Part shown: piece after piece, positions 11,160 through 19,731 of the stretch
How positions within the stretch are numbered: the first letter of the stretch is position 1
How the letters are laid out: every line of letters starts with the position of its first letter
From: Paramagnetospirillum magneticum AMB-1
GTDB lineage: Bacteria > Pseudomonadota > Alphaproteobacteria > Rhodospirillales > Magnetospirillaceae
Direction: 5' to 3'
DNA: 64,000 bases
Assembly: GCF_000009985.1 (NCBI RefSeq)
Contig: NC_007626.1
Location: 1,954,001-2,018,000 of the forward strand
Notes under the pieces: model-generated
Seen by the model: only the letters and a program-made list of their open reading frames with translations
What the model was told of the DNA's origin: nothing
Databases searched by the model: none
Made by a program: the position numbers and the translations under genes

Positions 11160-11948
11160 ATGTGGCGGGTTGTTCTGGTCCTAGCCATAGTCATGAGCAC
11201 CTCTGTCCGGGCTGCCGAACCGGCTGCGTCGATTCGCGTGGTGTTCAACACGGCGCCCAACCCTCCTATCACCTATGGTGATGGTACCTTCATTGACCCC
11301 GACAAACCAAGCCTGATCGTCGAAATGTTGCGCATGGTTGGCGAGCGAACCGGCATCGTGTTCGAGTTTCAGCGCGTGCCGTGGCAGCGCGGTCTCTACA
11401 TGATCGAGCACGGCCAAGCCGACGCGATCTTCGCTTCGAGTTTTACCCCCGACCGCCTGCGGTATGGCGCTTATCCCATGAAGGATGGCGAGGTTGACGC
11501 CCGCCGGATGATCTACCTGCTGAATTACACCCTGTTCGTGCGGCGCGGTGCCGGGGTGAAATGGAATGGAAGCCAGATATCCGGCCTGCAGAGGCCGGTG
11601 GGCGTAACTCAGGACTTTGCCATTGCCCGAGACCTGAAGGCCATGGGCGTGCCCCTCGAGCCTGAGGCAAACACAGTGAGCAACCTTCGCAAACTGGCGC
11701 TTGGCCGGATCGATGCCTATGCCGAGATCGAGAGCTTGGCCGAAGCGGCGATCAAGGCCTCCCCCGCCGAGTTCGGCGATATCGTGAGGCTCCAGCCTCC
11801 CCTGCGAAGCCGGCCCTATTACCTGATGTTTTCCAAGCGGTTCGCTGCGTCGCACCCTGACGTGGCTGAGCGGGTGTGGAACGCCATCCCCGAAGTGACC
11901 ACCTCAGCCGAGTATCGCGCCTTGGCTACGGGCAAGTACGCGCAATGA
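11160..11948 (+). CDS. Periplasmic solute-binding protein (SBP_bac_3 type)
   Basis: A 262-residue secreted protein with a clear signal peptide (MWRVVLVLAIVMSTSVRAAEP) and a type-3 amino-acid-binding-like fold (PSLIVEMLRMVGERTGIVFEF; QADAIFASSFTPDR). ATG 11160 follows GAGAGGGG; ATG 11157 is equally in frame. No permease or ATPase is nearby. Its stop overlaps the start of a sensor kinase, so it may serve as the kinase's periplasmic input rather than in transport. The ligand is unknown. Confidence 0.75.
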   Translation: MWRVVLVLAIVMSTSVRAAEPAASIRVVFNTAPNPPITYGDGTFIDPDKPSLIVEMLRMVGERTGIVFEFQRVPWQRGLYMIEHGQADAIFASSFTPDRLRYGAYPMKDGEVDARRMIYLLNYTLFVRRGAGVKWNGSQISGLQRPVGVTQDFAIARDLKAMGVPLEPEANTVSNLRKLALGRIDAYAEIESLAEAAIKASPAEFGDIVRLQPPLRSRPYYLMFSKRFAASHPDVAERVWNAIPEVTTSAEYRALATGKYAQ

Positions 11949-13540
11949 CCCCGCCCTTTCTCCAGCACTCCATCGCCACCCGGCTGTTCCGGACGTCGTT
12001 TGCCCTGTATGTGGTGGCGGCCGTGGTCCTGACCGGGTTGCTGGTGGTCGGCGAGTTCCTATCGACCCGCGCAACCTTGCAGCGGGAGCTGACTACGGAC
12101 CAGCGGGCCTTCGACACCGCCCTGGCCGGCGCCCTGTGGGCCATGGAAACGGACAAGCTGGACTCTATCGTCGCCGGCATGGTGGCCATTCCGGAAATTG
12201 CCGGGGTTCGCGTGTTCGACCCCGCCACCGGGCATCTTTTCGTCATCGCCCTTAAATCGCCCGAAGGCGCCCCCGAAGGTGAGCCCCGGGGGGTGTCCAT
12301 CGGCCGTGACGAGGCTCAGCAGCAGCGCTGGGCCGCCGCGGCCGGTCAGGCGGTGGCCGATCACGCCTTTGACATCGTCTACCGCCATGCCACCGGCACC
12401 ATGTCGGTGGGGCGGGCGGAGTTGCTGTCCGGGCGGCAGCAATTGATCGACCGGATCTGGGGGCAGAGCGCCCTGATCATCGCCGTCGCCCTGTTTAAGG
12501 AAGCCATCCTGTGGGCGATCTTCCTGGCGGTCAGCCATCGCATGCTGGTCCGGCCCCTGTCGGAGCTGATTCGTGCCCTGGACGGCGCCCATCCGGCCGA
12601 AACCCGGCGGATCACCCTGACGCCGTCCGCCGAATCCATGATCGCCGGCACGGAATTGATGCTGCTCCGCGACTCGTTGAACTCGCTGAGCGACCGGGTG
12701 CACGAGCATCGCGCCCAATTGCTGGCCCTCAACCAGGAACTGGAGAGCCAGGTGGCCGAGCGGACGCTGGCGCTTGAGGAGGCGAACCTTGCCCTGACGG
12801 GGCAGGCCGCGCGCCTTGCCGCGACCAATGCCGAACTGGAGCAGTTCGCCTATGTGGCGTCCCATGACCTGAAGCAGCCGCTTCGCATGGTCAGCTCCTA
12901 CGTCACCTTGCTGGAACGCCAGGCCAGGGACCGCCTCAAGGGCGACGAGCTGGAGTTCATCGCCTTCGCCCGCGATGGCGCCAGCCGCATGGATCGGCTC
13001 ATCACGGACCTTCTGGAGTATTCCAGAACAGGGCGTAATGCCGATCAATTCCAGCCCGTAGCTTTGGACTCGGTTCTCGCCGAAGCCCTGCATAACCTGA
13101 AGGTCCCGGTGGAGGAGGCGGCGGCCGAGGTCGAAGCCGCGCAATCCCTGCCCACGGTCCGGGGCAATCGGGGTGAATTGGTCCGGTTGTTCCAGAATCT
13201 GATCGGCAATGCCATCCAGTATCGCACCGCCGATGTCCGGCCCCATATCCGAATTTCCTGCCATGCCGACCAAGCCGGCTGGGTGGTTTCGGTCAGGGAC
13301 AACGGCATCGGCATTCCGGCCGAACAGTGCGAGCGCGTCTTCGGAATCTTTCAGCGGCTGCACACTCGCGCGCAATATGAGGGTACCGGCATCGGGCTGG
13401 CCATTTGCAAGAAGATCGTCGAGGTCCATGGCGGGCGGATTTGGGTGGAGTCGGAGTCGGGCGAGGGGGCGACCTTCTTTTTCACCCTGCCGGCGGCAGG
13501 TCCGGACATCGCGGGCCGGAGTGCGTCGGCTTCAAGCTGA
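11945..13540 (+). CDS. Membrane sensor histidine kinase
   Basis: A 531-residue kinase. Domains in order: membrane helix at about 19-42, periplasmic sensor region to about 165, second helix at about 168-192, linker and coiled coil (about 240-305), HisKA with H-box YVASHDLKQPLRMVSSY (about 315-331), and a HATPase_c domain with NAIQYR (N box), DNGIGIP (G1) and GTGIGLAI (G2). The H-box resembles bacteriophytochrome-type kinases. ATG 11945 overlaps the TGA of the preceding binding protein, indicating coupled translation. No cognate regulator is adjacent. Confidence 0.85.
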   Translation: MTPPFLQHSIATRLFRTSFALYVVAAVVLTGLLVVGEFLSTRATLQRELTTDQRAFDTALAGALWAMETDKLDSIVAGMVAIPEIAGVRVFDPATGHLFVIALKSPEGAPEGEPRGVSIGRDEAQQQRWAAAAGQAVADHAFDIVYRHATGTMSVGRAELLSGRQQLIDRIWGQSALIIAVALFKEAILWAIFLAVSHRMLVRPLSELIRALDGAHPAETRRITLTPSAESMIAGTELMLLRDSLNSLSDRVHEHRAQLLALNQELESQVAERTLALEEANLALTGQAARLAATNAELEQFAYVASHDLKQPLRMVSSYVTLLERQARDRLKGDELEFIAFARDGASRMDRLITDLLEYSRTGRNADQFQPVALDSVLAEALHNLKVPVEEAAAEVEAAQSLPTVRGNRGELVRLFQNLIGNAIQYRTADVRPHIRISCHADQAGWVVSVRDNGIGIPAEQCERVFGIFQRLHTRAQYEGTGIGLAICKKIVEVHGGRIWVESESGEGATFFFTLPAAGPDIAGRSASASS

Positions 13541-13580
13541 AGCGCAGCCGTATCCGTTTGACGTTGCGCCCGTTTCGTCA

Positions 13581-13603
13581 TGAATGTATCATTTTACCAT
13601 TCA
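13581..13603. promoter_or_regulatory. ArsR-type operator and promoter of the ars operon
   Basis: Inverted repeat TGAATG-N11-CATTCA, 23 nt before the arsR start. A possible promoter overlaps it: TTGCGC at 13564-13569 and TATCAT at 13587-13592 with a 17-nt spacer, which places the -10 box inside the repeat, as expected for repression by ArsR. Confidence 0.55.
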
Positions 13604-13626
13604 GCGAATTGACGGTAGCGTTCCCC

Positions 13627-14043
13627 ATGCTTGAGACATTCGAAACCGTCGCCAAAGCCGTCGCCGATCCCAGCCGGGTGCGTATCCTGAAGCTGCTGGA
13701 AGGGGGCGAGCTCTGCGTCTGCCAGATCACCACGGTGCTGGACCTGGCGCCCGCCACCATCTCCAAGCATCTGGCGGCGTTGAAGACCGCCGGCCTGGTG
13801 CAGCAGCGCCGGGACGGCAAGTGGGTCTACTACCGGCTGGCCGAACGCGACTTCAACGCCTACGCCCGATCCTTCCTCGATCTGGTCGGGGCATCCCTGA
13901 AGGATGACCCGACCTCGGTGGAGGACCGCCGGGTTCTGGCGCTGGTCAATGCCGTGCCGGTTCAGGCCCTGTGCGACCAGGGGCGGGCGGCGCTGTTTTC
14001 GAATGCTCTGGCCGAATCCACCTGCTGTGGGGGACCACCATGA
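13627..14043 (+). CDS. arsR: ArsR-family arsenite-responsive repressor (first copy)
   Basis: A 138-residue winged-helix repressor. The DNA-binding helix is LDLAPATISKHLAALKTAGLV (in two parts, about 35-55), preceded by ELCVCQI, whose two cysteines match the As(III)-sensing site of the ELCVC-type ArsR. The beta-wing is VQQRRDGKWVYYRL. A C-terminal CC pair (STCCGGPP) is extra. It heads the ars operon, and its stop overlaps the arsC start. The start is taken at ATG 13627; upstream in-frame reading runs into the operator. Confidence 0.9.
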   Translation: MLETFETVAKAVADPSRVRILKLLEGGELCVCQITTVLDLAPATISKHLAALKTAGLVQQRRDGKWVYYRLAERDFNAYARSFLDLVGASLKDDPTSVEDRRVLALVNAVPVQALCDQGRAALFSNALAESTCCGGPP

Positions 14044-14540
14044 GCGAGAAGACCTACAACGTCCTGTTTTTGTGCACCGGCAATTCGGCGCGCTCCATCA
14101 TGGCCGAAGCCATTCTCAACCGTGAGGGCGGCACCAAGTTCAAGGCGTTCAGCGCCGGCAGCCAGCCCAAGGGCCATATCGACCCGACGGTGCTGAATCT
14201 GCTGAAGAAGCTGAACTTCCCCACCGACAGCTTCCGCTCCAAGTCGTGGGAGGAGTTCGCCCGGCCGGGTGCGCCCGAACTGGATTTCGTCTTCACCGTC
14301 TGCGACAACGCCGCCGGCGAGGTCTGCCCCGCGTGGCCGGGCCAGCCCATGACCGCCCATTGGGGCGTGCCCGATCCCGCCGGATTCGAAGGCGGCGCCG
14401 TCGAGAAGGCGGCCCTGGCCGCCGATGTGATGCGCATGCTGAACAATCGCATCAGCATTTTCTCCGCCTTGCCGATCGCGTCCCTCGACCGTCTGTCGCT
14501 GCAAAAGCACCTGGACGACATCGGCAAGCCCCGGACCTGA
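14040..14540 (+). CDS. arsC: Arsenate reductase, low-molecular-weight phosphatase type (first of two)
   Basis: A 166-residue protein reducing As(V) to As(III). The P-loop VLFLCTGNSARSIMAE has the CX5R motif, and FTVCDNAAGEVCPAWPG holds the further cysteines and Asp region. ATG 14040 overlaps arsR TGA by 4 nt. It resembles the next gene closely, so the pair is a tandem duplication or two specialised copies. The electron donor (thioredoxin or another thiol) cannot be told. Confidence 0.88.
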   Translation: MSEKTYNVLFLCTGNSARSIMAEAILNREGGTKFKAFSAGSQPKGHIDPTVLNLLKKLNFPTDSFRSKSWEEFARPGAPELDFVFTVCDNAAGEVCPAWPGQPMTAHWGVPDPAGFEGGAVEKAALAADVMRMLNNRISIFSALPIASLDRLSLQKHLDDIGKPRT

Positions 14541-14553
14541 CAAGGCAACATCC

Positions 14554-15012
14554 ATGACCGAATCCACCATCAATGTTCTGGTTCTTTGTACCGGCAATTC
14601 GGCCCGCAGCGTCCTCGGCGAAGCCTTGATCAACCATCTGGGCGGGGCTAAGTGGAGGGCCTATAGCGCCGGTTCCAGGCCGGTGGGCCGGGTCAATCCG
14701 CTGTCGCTGGAAGTCCTGGCGGAGAAGGGCTTGCCCACGGCGGGCTACCGCTCGAAGTCGTGGGACGAGTTCGCGGCGGCCGATGCGCCCAGGATGGATC
14801 TGGTCATCACCGTCTGCGACAACGCGGCCGGCGAAGTCTGCCCCGTCTGGCCGGGCCATCCGTCCAAGCTCCATATGGGCTTTCCCGACCCGGCAGACGC
14901 CAAGGGCAGCCACGAGGAGCAACTGGCCGAGTTCCGCAAGGTCTATGCCATGATCGAAGCCAAGGTCCGGCGCCTGATCCAATTGGGCCCGGACCGGGCG
15001 GGAGAGGTCTGA
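14554..15012 (+). CDS. arsC: Arsenate reductase, low-molecular-weight phosphatase type (second)
   Basis: A 152-residue paralog of the preceding ArsC, with VLVLCTGNSARSVLGE (CX5R) and ITVCDNAAGEVCPVWPG. It lacks some C-terminal residues of the first copy. It sits 13 nt after the first arsC, and its TGA overlaps the ATG of acr3. Same predicted reaction; why two copies are kept is unknown. Confidence 0.88.
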   Translation: MTESTINVLVLCTGNSARSVLGEALINHLGGAKWRAYSAGSRPVGRVNPLSLEVLAEKGLPTAGYRSKSWDEFAAADAPRMDLVITVCDNAAGEVCPVWPGHPSKLHMGFPDPADAKGSHEEQLAEFRKVYAMIEAKVRRLIQLGPDRAGEV

Positions 15013-16070
15013 TGTCCATCCCATGCGAGGTGGCGGCCAAGCCCGCCATGAACCTGTTCGAGCGCTTCCTCACCCTGTGGGTGGCCTTGTGCATCGTCGC
15101 CGGCGTGGCCCTGGGCCACTTCCTGCCGGGGCCGTTCCAGGCCATCGGCCGCCTGGAACTGGCCCAGGTCAACCTGCCGGTGGCTTTGCTGATCTGGCTG
15201 ATGATCATTCCCATGCTGCTGAAGATCGACTTCGGCGCGCTGCATCAGGTCAAGGAGCATTGGAAGGGAGTCGGCGTCACCCTGTTCATCAATTGGGGCG
15301 TCAAGCCGTTCTCCATGGCGCTGCTGGGCTGGATCTTCGTCAGCCATCTGTTCAAGCCCTACCTGCCCGCCGACCAGATCGATTCCTATATCGCCGGGCT
15401 GATCCTGCTGGCCGCCGCGCCCTGCACCGCCATGGTGTTCGTGTGGTCCAACCTGACCAATGGCGAGCCCCATTTCACCCTGTCCCAGGTGGCGGTGAAC
15501 GATTTGATCATGGTGTTCGCTTTCGCCCCCATCGTCGGGCTGCTGCTGGGCCTGTCCTCCATCACCGTGCCGTGGGACACTCTGCTGCTGTCGGTGATGC
15601 TCTACATCGTGGTGCCGGTGATCGTGGCGCAGGCGTGGCGCAAGGCCCTGCTGGCCCGTGGGCTGCAAGCCCTGGCCGCCACCCTGGCGACGCTGGGGCC
15701 GCTGTCGCTGGTGGCGTTACTCACCACCCTGGTGCTGCTGTTCGGCTTCCAGGGCGAGCAGATCATCGCCCAGCCCATGGTCATCGCCATGCTGGCGGTG
15801 CCCATCACCATCCAGGTCTACTTTAATTCCGGTCTGGCCTATTGGCTCAACAAGAGGTTGGGCGTCGCCCATTGCGTCGCCGGACCCTCGGCCCTGATCG
15901 GCGCCAGCAATTTCTTCGAGTTGGCAGTGGCCGCCGCCATCTCCCTGTTCGGCTTCCAGTCGGGCGCCGCCCTGGCCACCGTGGTCGGCGTGCTGATCGA
16001 GGTGCCGGTGATGCTGTCGGTAGTCAAGATCGTCAATGCCAGCAAGGGCTGGTACGAGTCCAAGGTGTAA
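15012..16070 (+). CDS. acr3: Acr3-family arsenite efflux permease
   Basis: A 352-residue membrane protein with about ten predicted helices, exporting As(III) as an H+ antiporter. Family segments: IWLMIIPMLLKIDF, INWGVKPFSMALLGW, LAAAPCTAMVFVWSNLT (conserved Cys in helix 4, essential in Acr3) and VAGPSALIGASNFFELA. ATG 15012 overlaps the stop of arsC. ArsA downstream could form an ATP-driven pump with it. Confidence 0.93.
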   Translation: MSIPCEVAAKPAMNLFERFLTLWVALCIVAGVALGHFLPGPFQAIGRLELAQVNLPVALLIWLMIIPMLLKIDFGALHQVKEHWKGVGVTLFINWGVKPFSMALLGWIFVSHLFKPYLPADQIDSYIAGLILLAAAPCTAMVFVWSNLTNGEPHFTLSQVAVNDLIMVFAFAPIVGLLLGLSSITVPWDTLLLSVMLYIVVPVIVAQAWRKALLARGLQALAATLATLGPLSLVALLTTLVLLFGFQGEQIIAQPMVIAMLAVPITIQVYFNSGLAYWLNKRLGVAHCVAGPSALIGASNFFELAVAAAISLFGFQSGAALATVVGVLIEVPVMLSVVKIVNASKGWYESKV

Positions 16071-16074
16071 TCCG

Positions 16075-16503
16075 ATGAGCAGCGAAATCACCATCTATCA
16101 CAACCCGGCTTGCGGCACGTCACGCAACACCCTGGGGCTGATCCGCAATTCGGGTGAAGAGCCCCGGGTCGTCGAATACCTGCGGACTCCGCCGACGCGG
16201 GATGAACTGGTGGGGCTGATCGCGCGCATGGGCATTCCCGTCCGTGACCTGCTGCGCAAGAAGGGCACGCCCTACGCCGATCTGGGATTGGACAACATGG
16301 CATTGACCGATGACCAATTGATCGATGCCATGATGGCTCATCCCATCCTGATCAACCGCCCCATCGTGGTCACGCCCCTGGGGGTGAAACTGTGCCGCCC
16401 GTCCGAACTGGTTCTCGACATCCTGCCCCAGCCCCAGAAGGGTGCCTTCACCAAGGAGGACGGCGAGCAGGTGGTGGACGGGCAGGGCAAGCGCATTTTG
16501 TAG
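16075..16503 (+). CDS. arsC: Arsenate reductase, glutaredoxin-linked (ArsC/Spx fold)
   Basis: A 142-residue enzyme unrelated in fold to the two upstream arsC genes. The active segment is YHNPACGTSRNTL with catalytic Cys13 (Cys12 in R773 ArsC). The conserved arginines follow in VVEYLRTPP, LLRKKGTPY and NRPIVVTPLGVKLCRP. It uses glutathione and glutaredoxin in the family. It starts 4 nt after acr3. Confidence 0.92.
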   Translation: MSSEITIYHNPACGTSRNTLGLIRNSGEEPRVVEYLRTPPTRDELVGLIARMGIPVRDLLRKKGTPYADLGLDNMALTDDQLIDAMMAHPILINRPIVVTPLGVKLCRPSELVLDILPQPQKGAFTKEDGEQVVDGQGKRIL

Positions 16504-16514
16504 GAGAGACCATC

Positions 16515-16886
16515 ATGACCAAGCTCGAAGTCTATGACCCCGCCATGTGCTGCTCTACCGGCGTGTGTGGCCCCGAGGTCGATCCCGCCCTGGTGGCCTT
16601 CGCCGCCGACCTGAAATGGGTGGCCGAACAGGGCATCGCCGTCCAGCGTTACAATCTGGGCACCGAGCCCCAGGCCTTCGCCGCCAACCCTTTGGTGCTC
16701 AAGGAGATGGAAGCCGGCATGGATCGCCTGCCGATCATTGCCGTGGACGGCCATATCATCGCCACCGGGATCTATCTGACCCGCGAGCAACTGGCCGCCA
16801 AGCTGGGCCTGACTCCGTCCAAGCCGCGCATCACGGTCAAGGCCGACGGCTCGTCGTGCTGCTCGCCCAAAACCGGGTGCTGCTGA
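16515..16886 (+). CDS. arsD: ArsD metallochaperone
   Basis: A 123-residue protein delivering As(III) to ArsA. Cys12, Cys13 and Cys18 (DPAMCCSTGVCG) are the family As(III) site. Two further CC pairs at the C terminus (SSCCSPKTGCC) match the accessory sites of longer ArsD proteins. It lies 11 nt after the glutaredoxin-type arsC and 10 nt before arsA. Confidence 0.95.
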   Translation: MTKLEVYDPAMCCSTGVCGPEVDPALVAFAADLKWVAEQGIAVQRYNLGTEPQAFAANPLVLKEMEAGMDRLPIIAVDGHIIATGIYLTREQLAAKLGLTPSKPRITVKADGSSCCSPKTGCC

Positions 16887-16896
16887 GGACGATGTC

Positions 16897-18603
16897 ATGA
16901 GCCTGCCCCAGGTCGAGACCCGTATCCTGTTCTTCACCGGCAAGGGCGGCGTGGGCAAGACCTCGCTGTCTTGCGCCACCGGTCTGGCCTTGGCCGAGGC
17001 GGGCCGGCGGGTGCTGATCGTCAGTACCGATCCCGCCTCTAATCTGGATGAGGTGCTGGGGGCGACCCTGTCTCAGGTTCCCACCGCCATTCCCGGCGCG
17101 CCCGGCCTGTTCGCCCTGAACATCGACCCCGAAGCCGCCGCGCGCGATTACCGCGAGCGGATGGTCGGCCCCTATCGTGGCATCCTGCCGGCGGCGGCCA
17201 TCGCCAGCATGGAGGAGCAGTTCTCCGGTGCCTGCACGGTGGAAATCGCGGCGTTTGATGAATTCGCCAAGCTGCTGGGCGATCCGGCGGCGACGGCCGA
17301 GTTCGACCATGTCATCTTCGACACCGCCCCCACCGGCCATACCCTGCGGCTGCTGACCCTGCCCTCGGCCTGGACCGAGTTTATCGCATCAAGCACCGGC
17401 GGTGCCTCCTGCCTGGGGCCGTTGGCGGGCCTTGAGAAGCAAAAGGCGCTGTATGCCGCTACCGTGGCCCAACTGGCCGATCCCAAGGCCACCACCCTGG
17501 TCCTGGTCAGCCGTCCCGAGCGCTCGGCGCTGCGCGAGGCCGAGCGCACCCGGGGCGAGTTGGCCGAACTGGGGGTCAGCAATCTGCGTCTAGCGCTGAA
17601 CGGTGTCTTCACCGCCGCCAGTCCGGGCGACGCCATCGCCGACGCCATGACCGAGCGTGGCCGGGACGCGCTGGCGACCATGCCCGCCGGACTGGCGTCG
17701 TTGCCCCGCAGCGATACGCCGTTTCTGCCCAGGGGTACCGTCGGCCTGGACGCGCTGCGGGCCATGGGGCAGGCCGGGGCGGCCCATCCGCCCGGGTTCG
17801 AACCCATGCCCCGAATCCATCTGCCCGGCGGGCTGGAAGCCCTGGTGGCCGAGATCGCCGCCAGCGGTCATGGCGTGGTCATGACCATGGGCAAGGGTGG
17901 GGTGGGCAAGACCAGCGTGGCGGCGGCCATCGCCACTGCCCTGGCCCGTCTTGGCCATAAGGTGACCCTGTCGACCACCGACCCCGCCGCCCACGTTCAG
18001 GACGCGGTCGAGGGCAAGGTCGCCGGCCTGACCGTCACCCGCATCGACCCGGAACGCGAAGTGGCCGATTACCGCGACGAGGTCCTGGCCAAGGCGGGCG
18101 GCACTCTCGACATGGCGGGCCGCGCCATGCTGGAAGAGGATCTGCGCTCGCCCTGCACCGAGGAAATCGCCGTGTTCCGGGCCTTTTCCCGCACCGTGGA
18201 CGAAGGCCGGGACCGCTTTGTGATCCTGGATACGGCCCCCACCGGCCATACCATCCTGCTGCTGGACGCCGCCGAGGCCTATCACCGCGAAGTCCTGCGC
18301 ACCCAGGCCGAGATGCCCGAGGCGGTGCGCTCGCTGCTGCCGCGGCTGCGCGATCGCGATTTCACCAAGACCATCATCGTCACCCTGGCCGAGGCGACGC
18401 CGGTGCACGAGGCCGAGCGGCTGCAGGACGATCTGGCCCGCGCCGGCATCACGCCCTTTGCCTGGGTGATCAATCAAAGCCTGCTGGCCAGCGGGACCCG
18501 TGATCCCTTGCTGACCCAGCGGGGGACCTACGAGGTTCCCTTCATCGAGCGGGTGGCGGCCAATCCGTCCTCGCGGACGGCCCTGATTCCCTGGACCGCC
18601 TGA
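16897..18603 (+). CDS. arsA: Arsenite-stimulated ATPase
   Basis: A 568-residue tandem ATPase energising arsenite efflux. Two P-loops GKGGVGKTS are at about residues 15-23 and 332-340, each with a DTAPTGHT signature (142-149 and again in the second half). The As(III)-site cysteines are at the canonical positions 113 (FSGACTVEIA) and 172 (GGASCLGPL), plus 420 (RSPCTEEIA). It ends the ars operon. All key residues are intact. Confidence 0.95.
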   Translation: MSLPQVETRILFFTGKGGVGKTSLSCATGLALAEAGRRVLIVSTDPASNLDEVLGATLSQVPTAIPGAPGLFALNIDPEAAARDYRERMVGPYRGILPAAAIASMEEQFSGACTVEIAAFDEFAKLLGDPAATAEFDHVIFDTAPTGHTLRLLTLPSAWTEFIASSTGGASCLGPLAGLEKQKALYAATVAQLADPKATTLVLVSRPERSALREAERTRGELAELGVSNLRLALNGVFTAASPGDAIADAMTERGRDALATMPAGLASLPRSDTPFLPRGTVGLDALRAMGQAGAAHPPGFEPMPRIHLPGGLEALVAEIAASGHGVVMTMGKGGVGKTSVAAAIATALARLGHKVTLSTTDPAAHVQDAVEGKVAGLTVTRIDPEREVADYRDEVLAKAGGTLDMAGRAMLEEDLRSPCTEEIAVFRAFSRTVDEGRDRFVILDTAPTGHTILLLDAAEAYHREVLRTQAEMPEAVRSLLPRLRDRDFTKTIIVTLAEATPVHEAERLQDDLARAGITPFAWVINQSLLASGTRDPLLTQRGTYEVPFIERVAANPSSRTALIPWTA

Positions 18604-18614
18604 TTTCAGGGCTG

Positions 18615-18643
18615 TTGACAGGGCGCAATTAATTCCATATATC
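18615..18643 (+). promoter_or_regulatory. Sigma-70-like promoter of the second arsR
   Basis: TTGACA at 18615-18620 and TATATC at 18638-18643 with a 17-nt spacer. A start site about 7 nt downstream would fall at 18650-18651, exactly on the ATG of arsR, so the mRNA would be leaderless. Confidence 0.7.
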
Positions 18644-18656
18644 TCGAAATATGGAA
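18633..18656. promoter_or_regulatory. ArsR operator, copy 1
   Basis: Inverted repeat TTCCATAT-N8-ATATGGAA covering the -10 box and the start codon of the second arsR. The core TCCATA-N10-TATGGA and the inner TCTCGAAA recur at 19003. Confidence 0.75.
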
Positions 18657-18950
18657 GAGAAAGACATCGTCGCCGCCCTGTCCGCCTTGGCCCAGGAAAC
18701 CCGTCTGCGGGTCTTCCGCCTGCTGGTGATCGCCGGGCGGGCGGGCTTGCCGGCCGGGCAGATCGCCGAGGAACTGGCGATCACGCCCAACACCTTGTCA
18801 TTCCATCTGACCCACCTGAAGAATGCCGGACTGGTTTTGGTCCGGCGCGAGGGGCGGTCGCTGATCTATTCCGCCGAATACGGACGCATGCGGGCCGTGG
18901 TCGGCTATCTCACCGAGAATTGCTGTTCGCGCGATCCCTGCTGCACCTGA
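18651..18950 (+). CDS. arsR: ArsR-family repressor (second copy), probably leaderless
   Basis: A 99-residue winged-helix protein: ETRLRVFRLLVIAG, recognition helix ITPNTLSFHLTHLKNAGLV, wing VLVRREGRSLIYSAEY. Metal-ligand cysteines are C-terminal (ENCCSRDPCCT), a different position from the first ArsR. ATG 18651 lies inside its own operator with no ribosome-binding site, so it appears autoregulated and leaderless. A terminator follows. Confidence 0.88.
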   Translation: MEEKDIVAALSALAQETRLRVFRLLVIAGRAGLPAGQIAEELAITPNTLSFHLTHLKNAGLVLVRREGRSLIYSAEYGRMRAVVGYLTENCCSRDPCCT

Positions 18951-18964
18951 AGCATGGCCCGGAA

Positions 18965-18992
18965 GCCGGCGGGGAACAGCCGGCGTTTTTTT
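18965..18992 (+). terminator. Rho-independent terminator after the second arsR
   Basis: Stem GCCGGC-N8-GCCGGC followed by G and seven Ts. It separates arsR from the sigma-factor gene. Confidence 0.8.
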
Positions 18993-19002
18993 GCCTAAAA
19001 TA

Positions 19003-19024
19003 TCCATAGTTCTCGAAATATGGA
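19003..19024. promoter_or_regulatory. ArsR operator, copy 2, upstream of the ECF sigma gene
   Basis: TCCATA-N10-TATGGA with the same spacing and inner TCTCGAAA as the site at 18633, 94 nt upstream of the sigma-factor start. This ties the sigma/MFS pair to the second ArsR. Confidence 0.7.
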
Positions 19025-19117
19025 AATTATCATGAGGCCTGTAACGATCGGCCCCGGCCTTCCGTCCAACCGAAGAGGGGCCGATCCGGCCCGATTGGAA
19101 CAAGGAGGGGCTGCACA

Positions 19118-19669
19118 GTGACCACTCTCGATCTCATGGCCCATCGGGGCGAACTGCTCCGCTTCGTGCAGGGCATGGTCGGCAATGCCCATCTGGCCGA
19201 GGACCTCGTCCAGGAGACCCTGCTGCGCGCCGTAGCGGCCCAGCAGGCCTTCGCCGGGCGGTCCCGGCCGCTGACCTGGCTGTCGGCCATCGCGCTGAAT
19301 GCATTGCGTGACCATTTCCGCCGCCCGGCCACCCGCCGCGAGGAAAGTGCCGCCCCCGAGGACTTCGCCGGCCTGGCTGACCAATGCGAGGACGCGGTCA
19401 CCGCCCTGATGAAGGCCGAGATGGGCGATTGCATCACCGCCCATCTTTCCGCCTTGCCCGACCGTCTGCGCGAAGTGCTGGTCCTCCACGACATGGGCGG
19501 CGCCGGCCATGCCGAGGTGGCGGCGGCGCTGGGCATCACCGAGGGCAATGCCCGTGTCTTGCTGCATCGGGCGCGCGCCGCCCTGCGGGAGCGATTGGGC
19601 AAGCACTGTCGGATCGATCTTGGCGGTGATCCGGTGCCGTGCTCCCCGCGCGAGGACCGGCGGCCATGA
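19118..19669 (+). CDS. ECF-type RNA polymerase sigma factor
   Basis: A 183-residue sigma-70 family protein with region 2 (LLRFVQGMVGNAHLAEDLVQETLLRAV; LTWLSAIALNALRDHFRR) and region 4 (LPDRLREVLVLHDMGGAGHAEVAAALGITEGNARVLLHRARAAL). The start is GTG 19118 with AAGGAGG 9 nt upstream. No anti-sigma gene follows; instead its stop overlaps an in-frame ATG of the MFS gene. Two cysteines (C-terminal KHC and mid-protein GDC) might sense metal, which is speculation. Confidence 0.85.
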   Translation: MTTLDLMAHRGELLRFVQGMVGNAHLAEDLVQETLLRAVAAQQAFAGRSRPLTWLSAIALNALRDHFRRPATRREESAAPEDFAGLADQCEDAVTALMKAEMGDCITAHLSALPDRLREVLVLHDMGGAGHAEVAAALGITEGNARVLLHRARAALRERLGKHCRIDLGGDPVPCSPREDRRP

Positions 19670-19731
19670 GCCTCGATCCGCTCGAAATTCCCATGCCCAA
19701 GCTTCGAACCACCCTCAGACGGAGAAGAACC

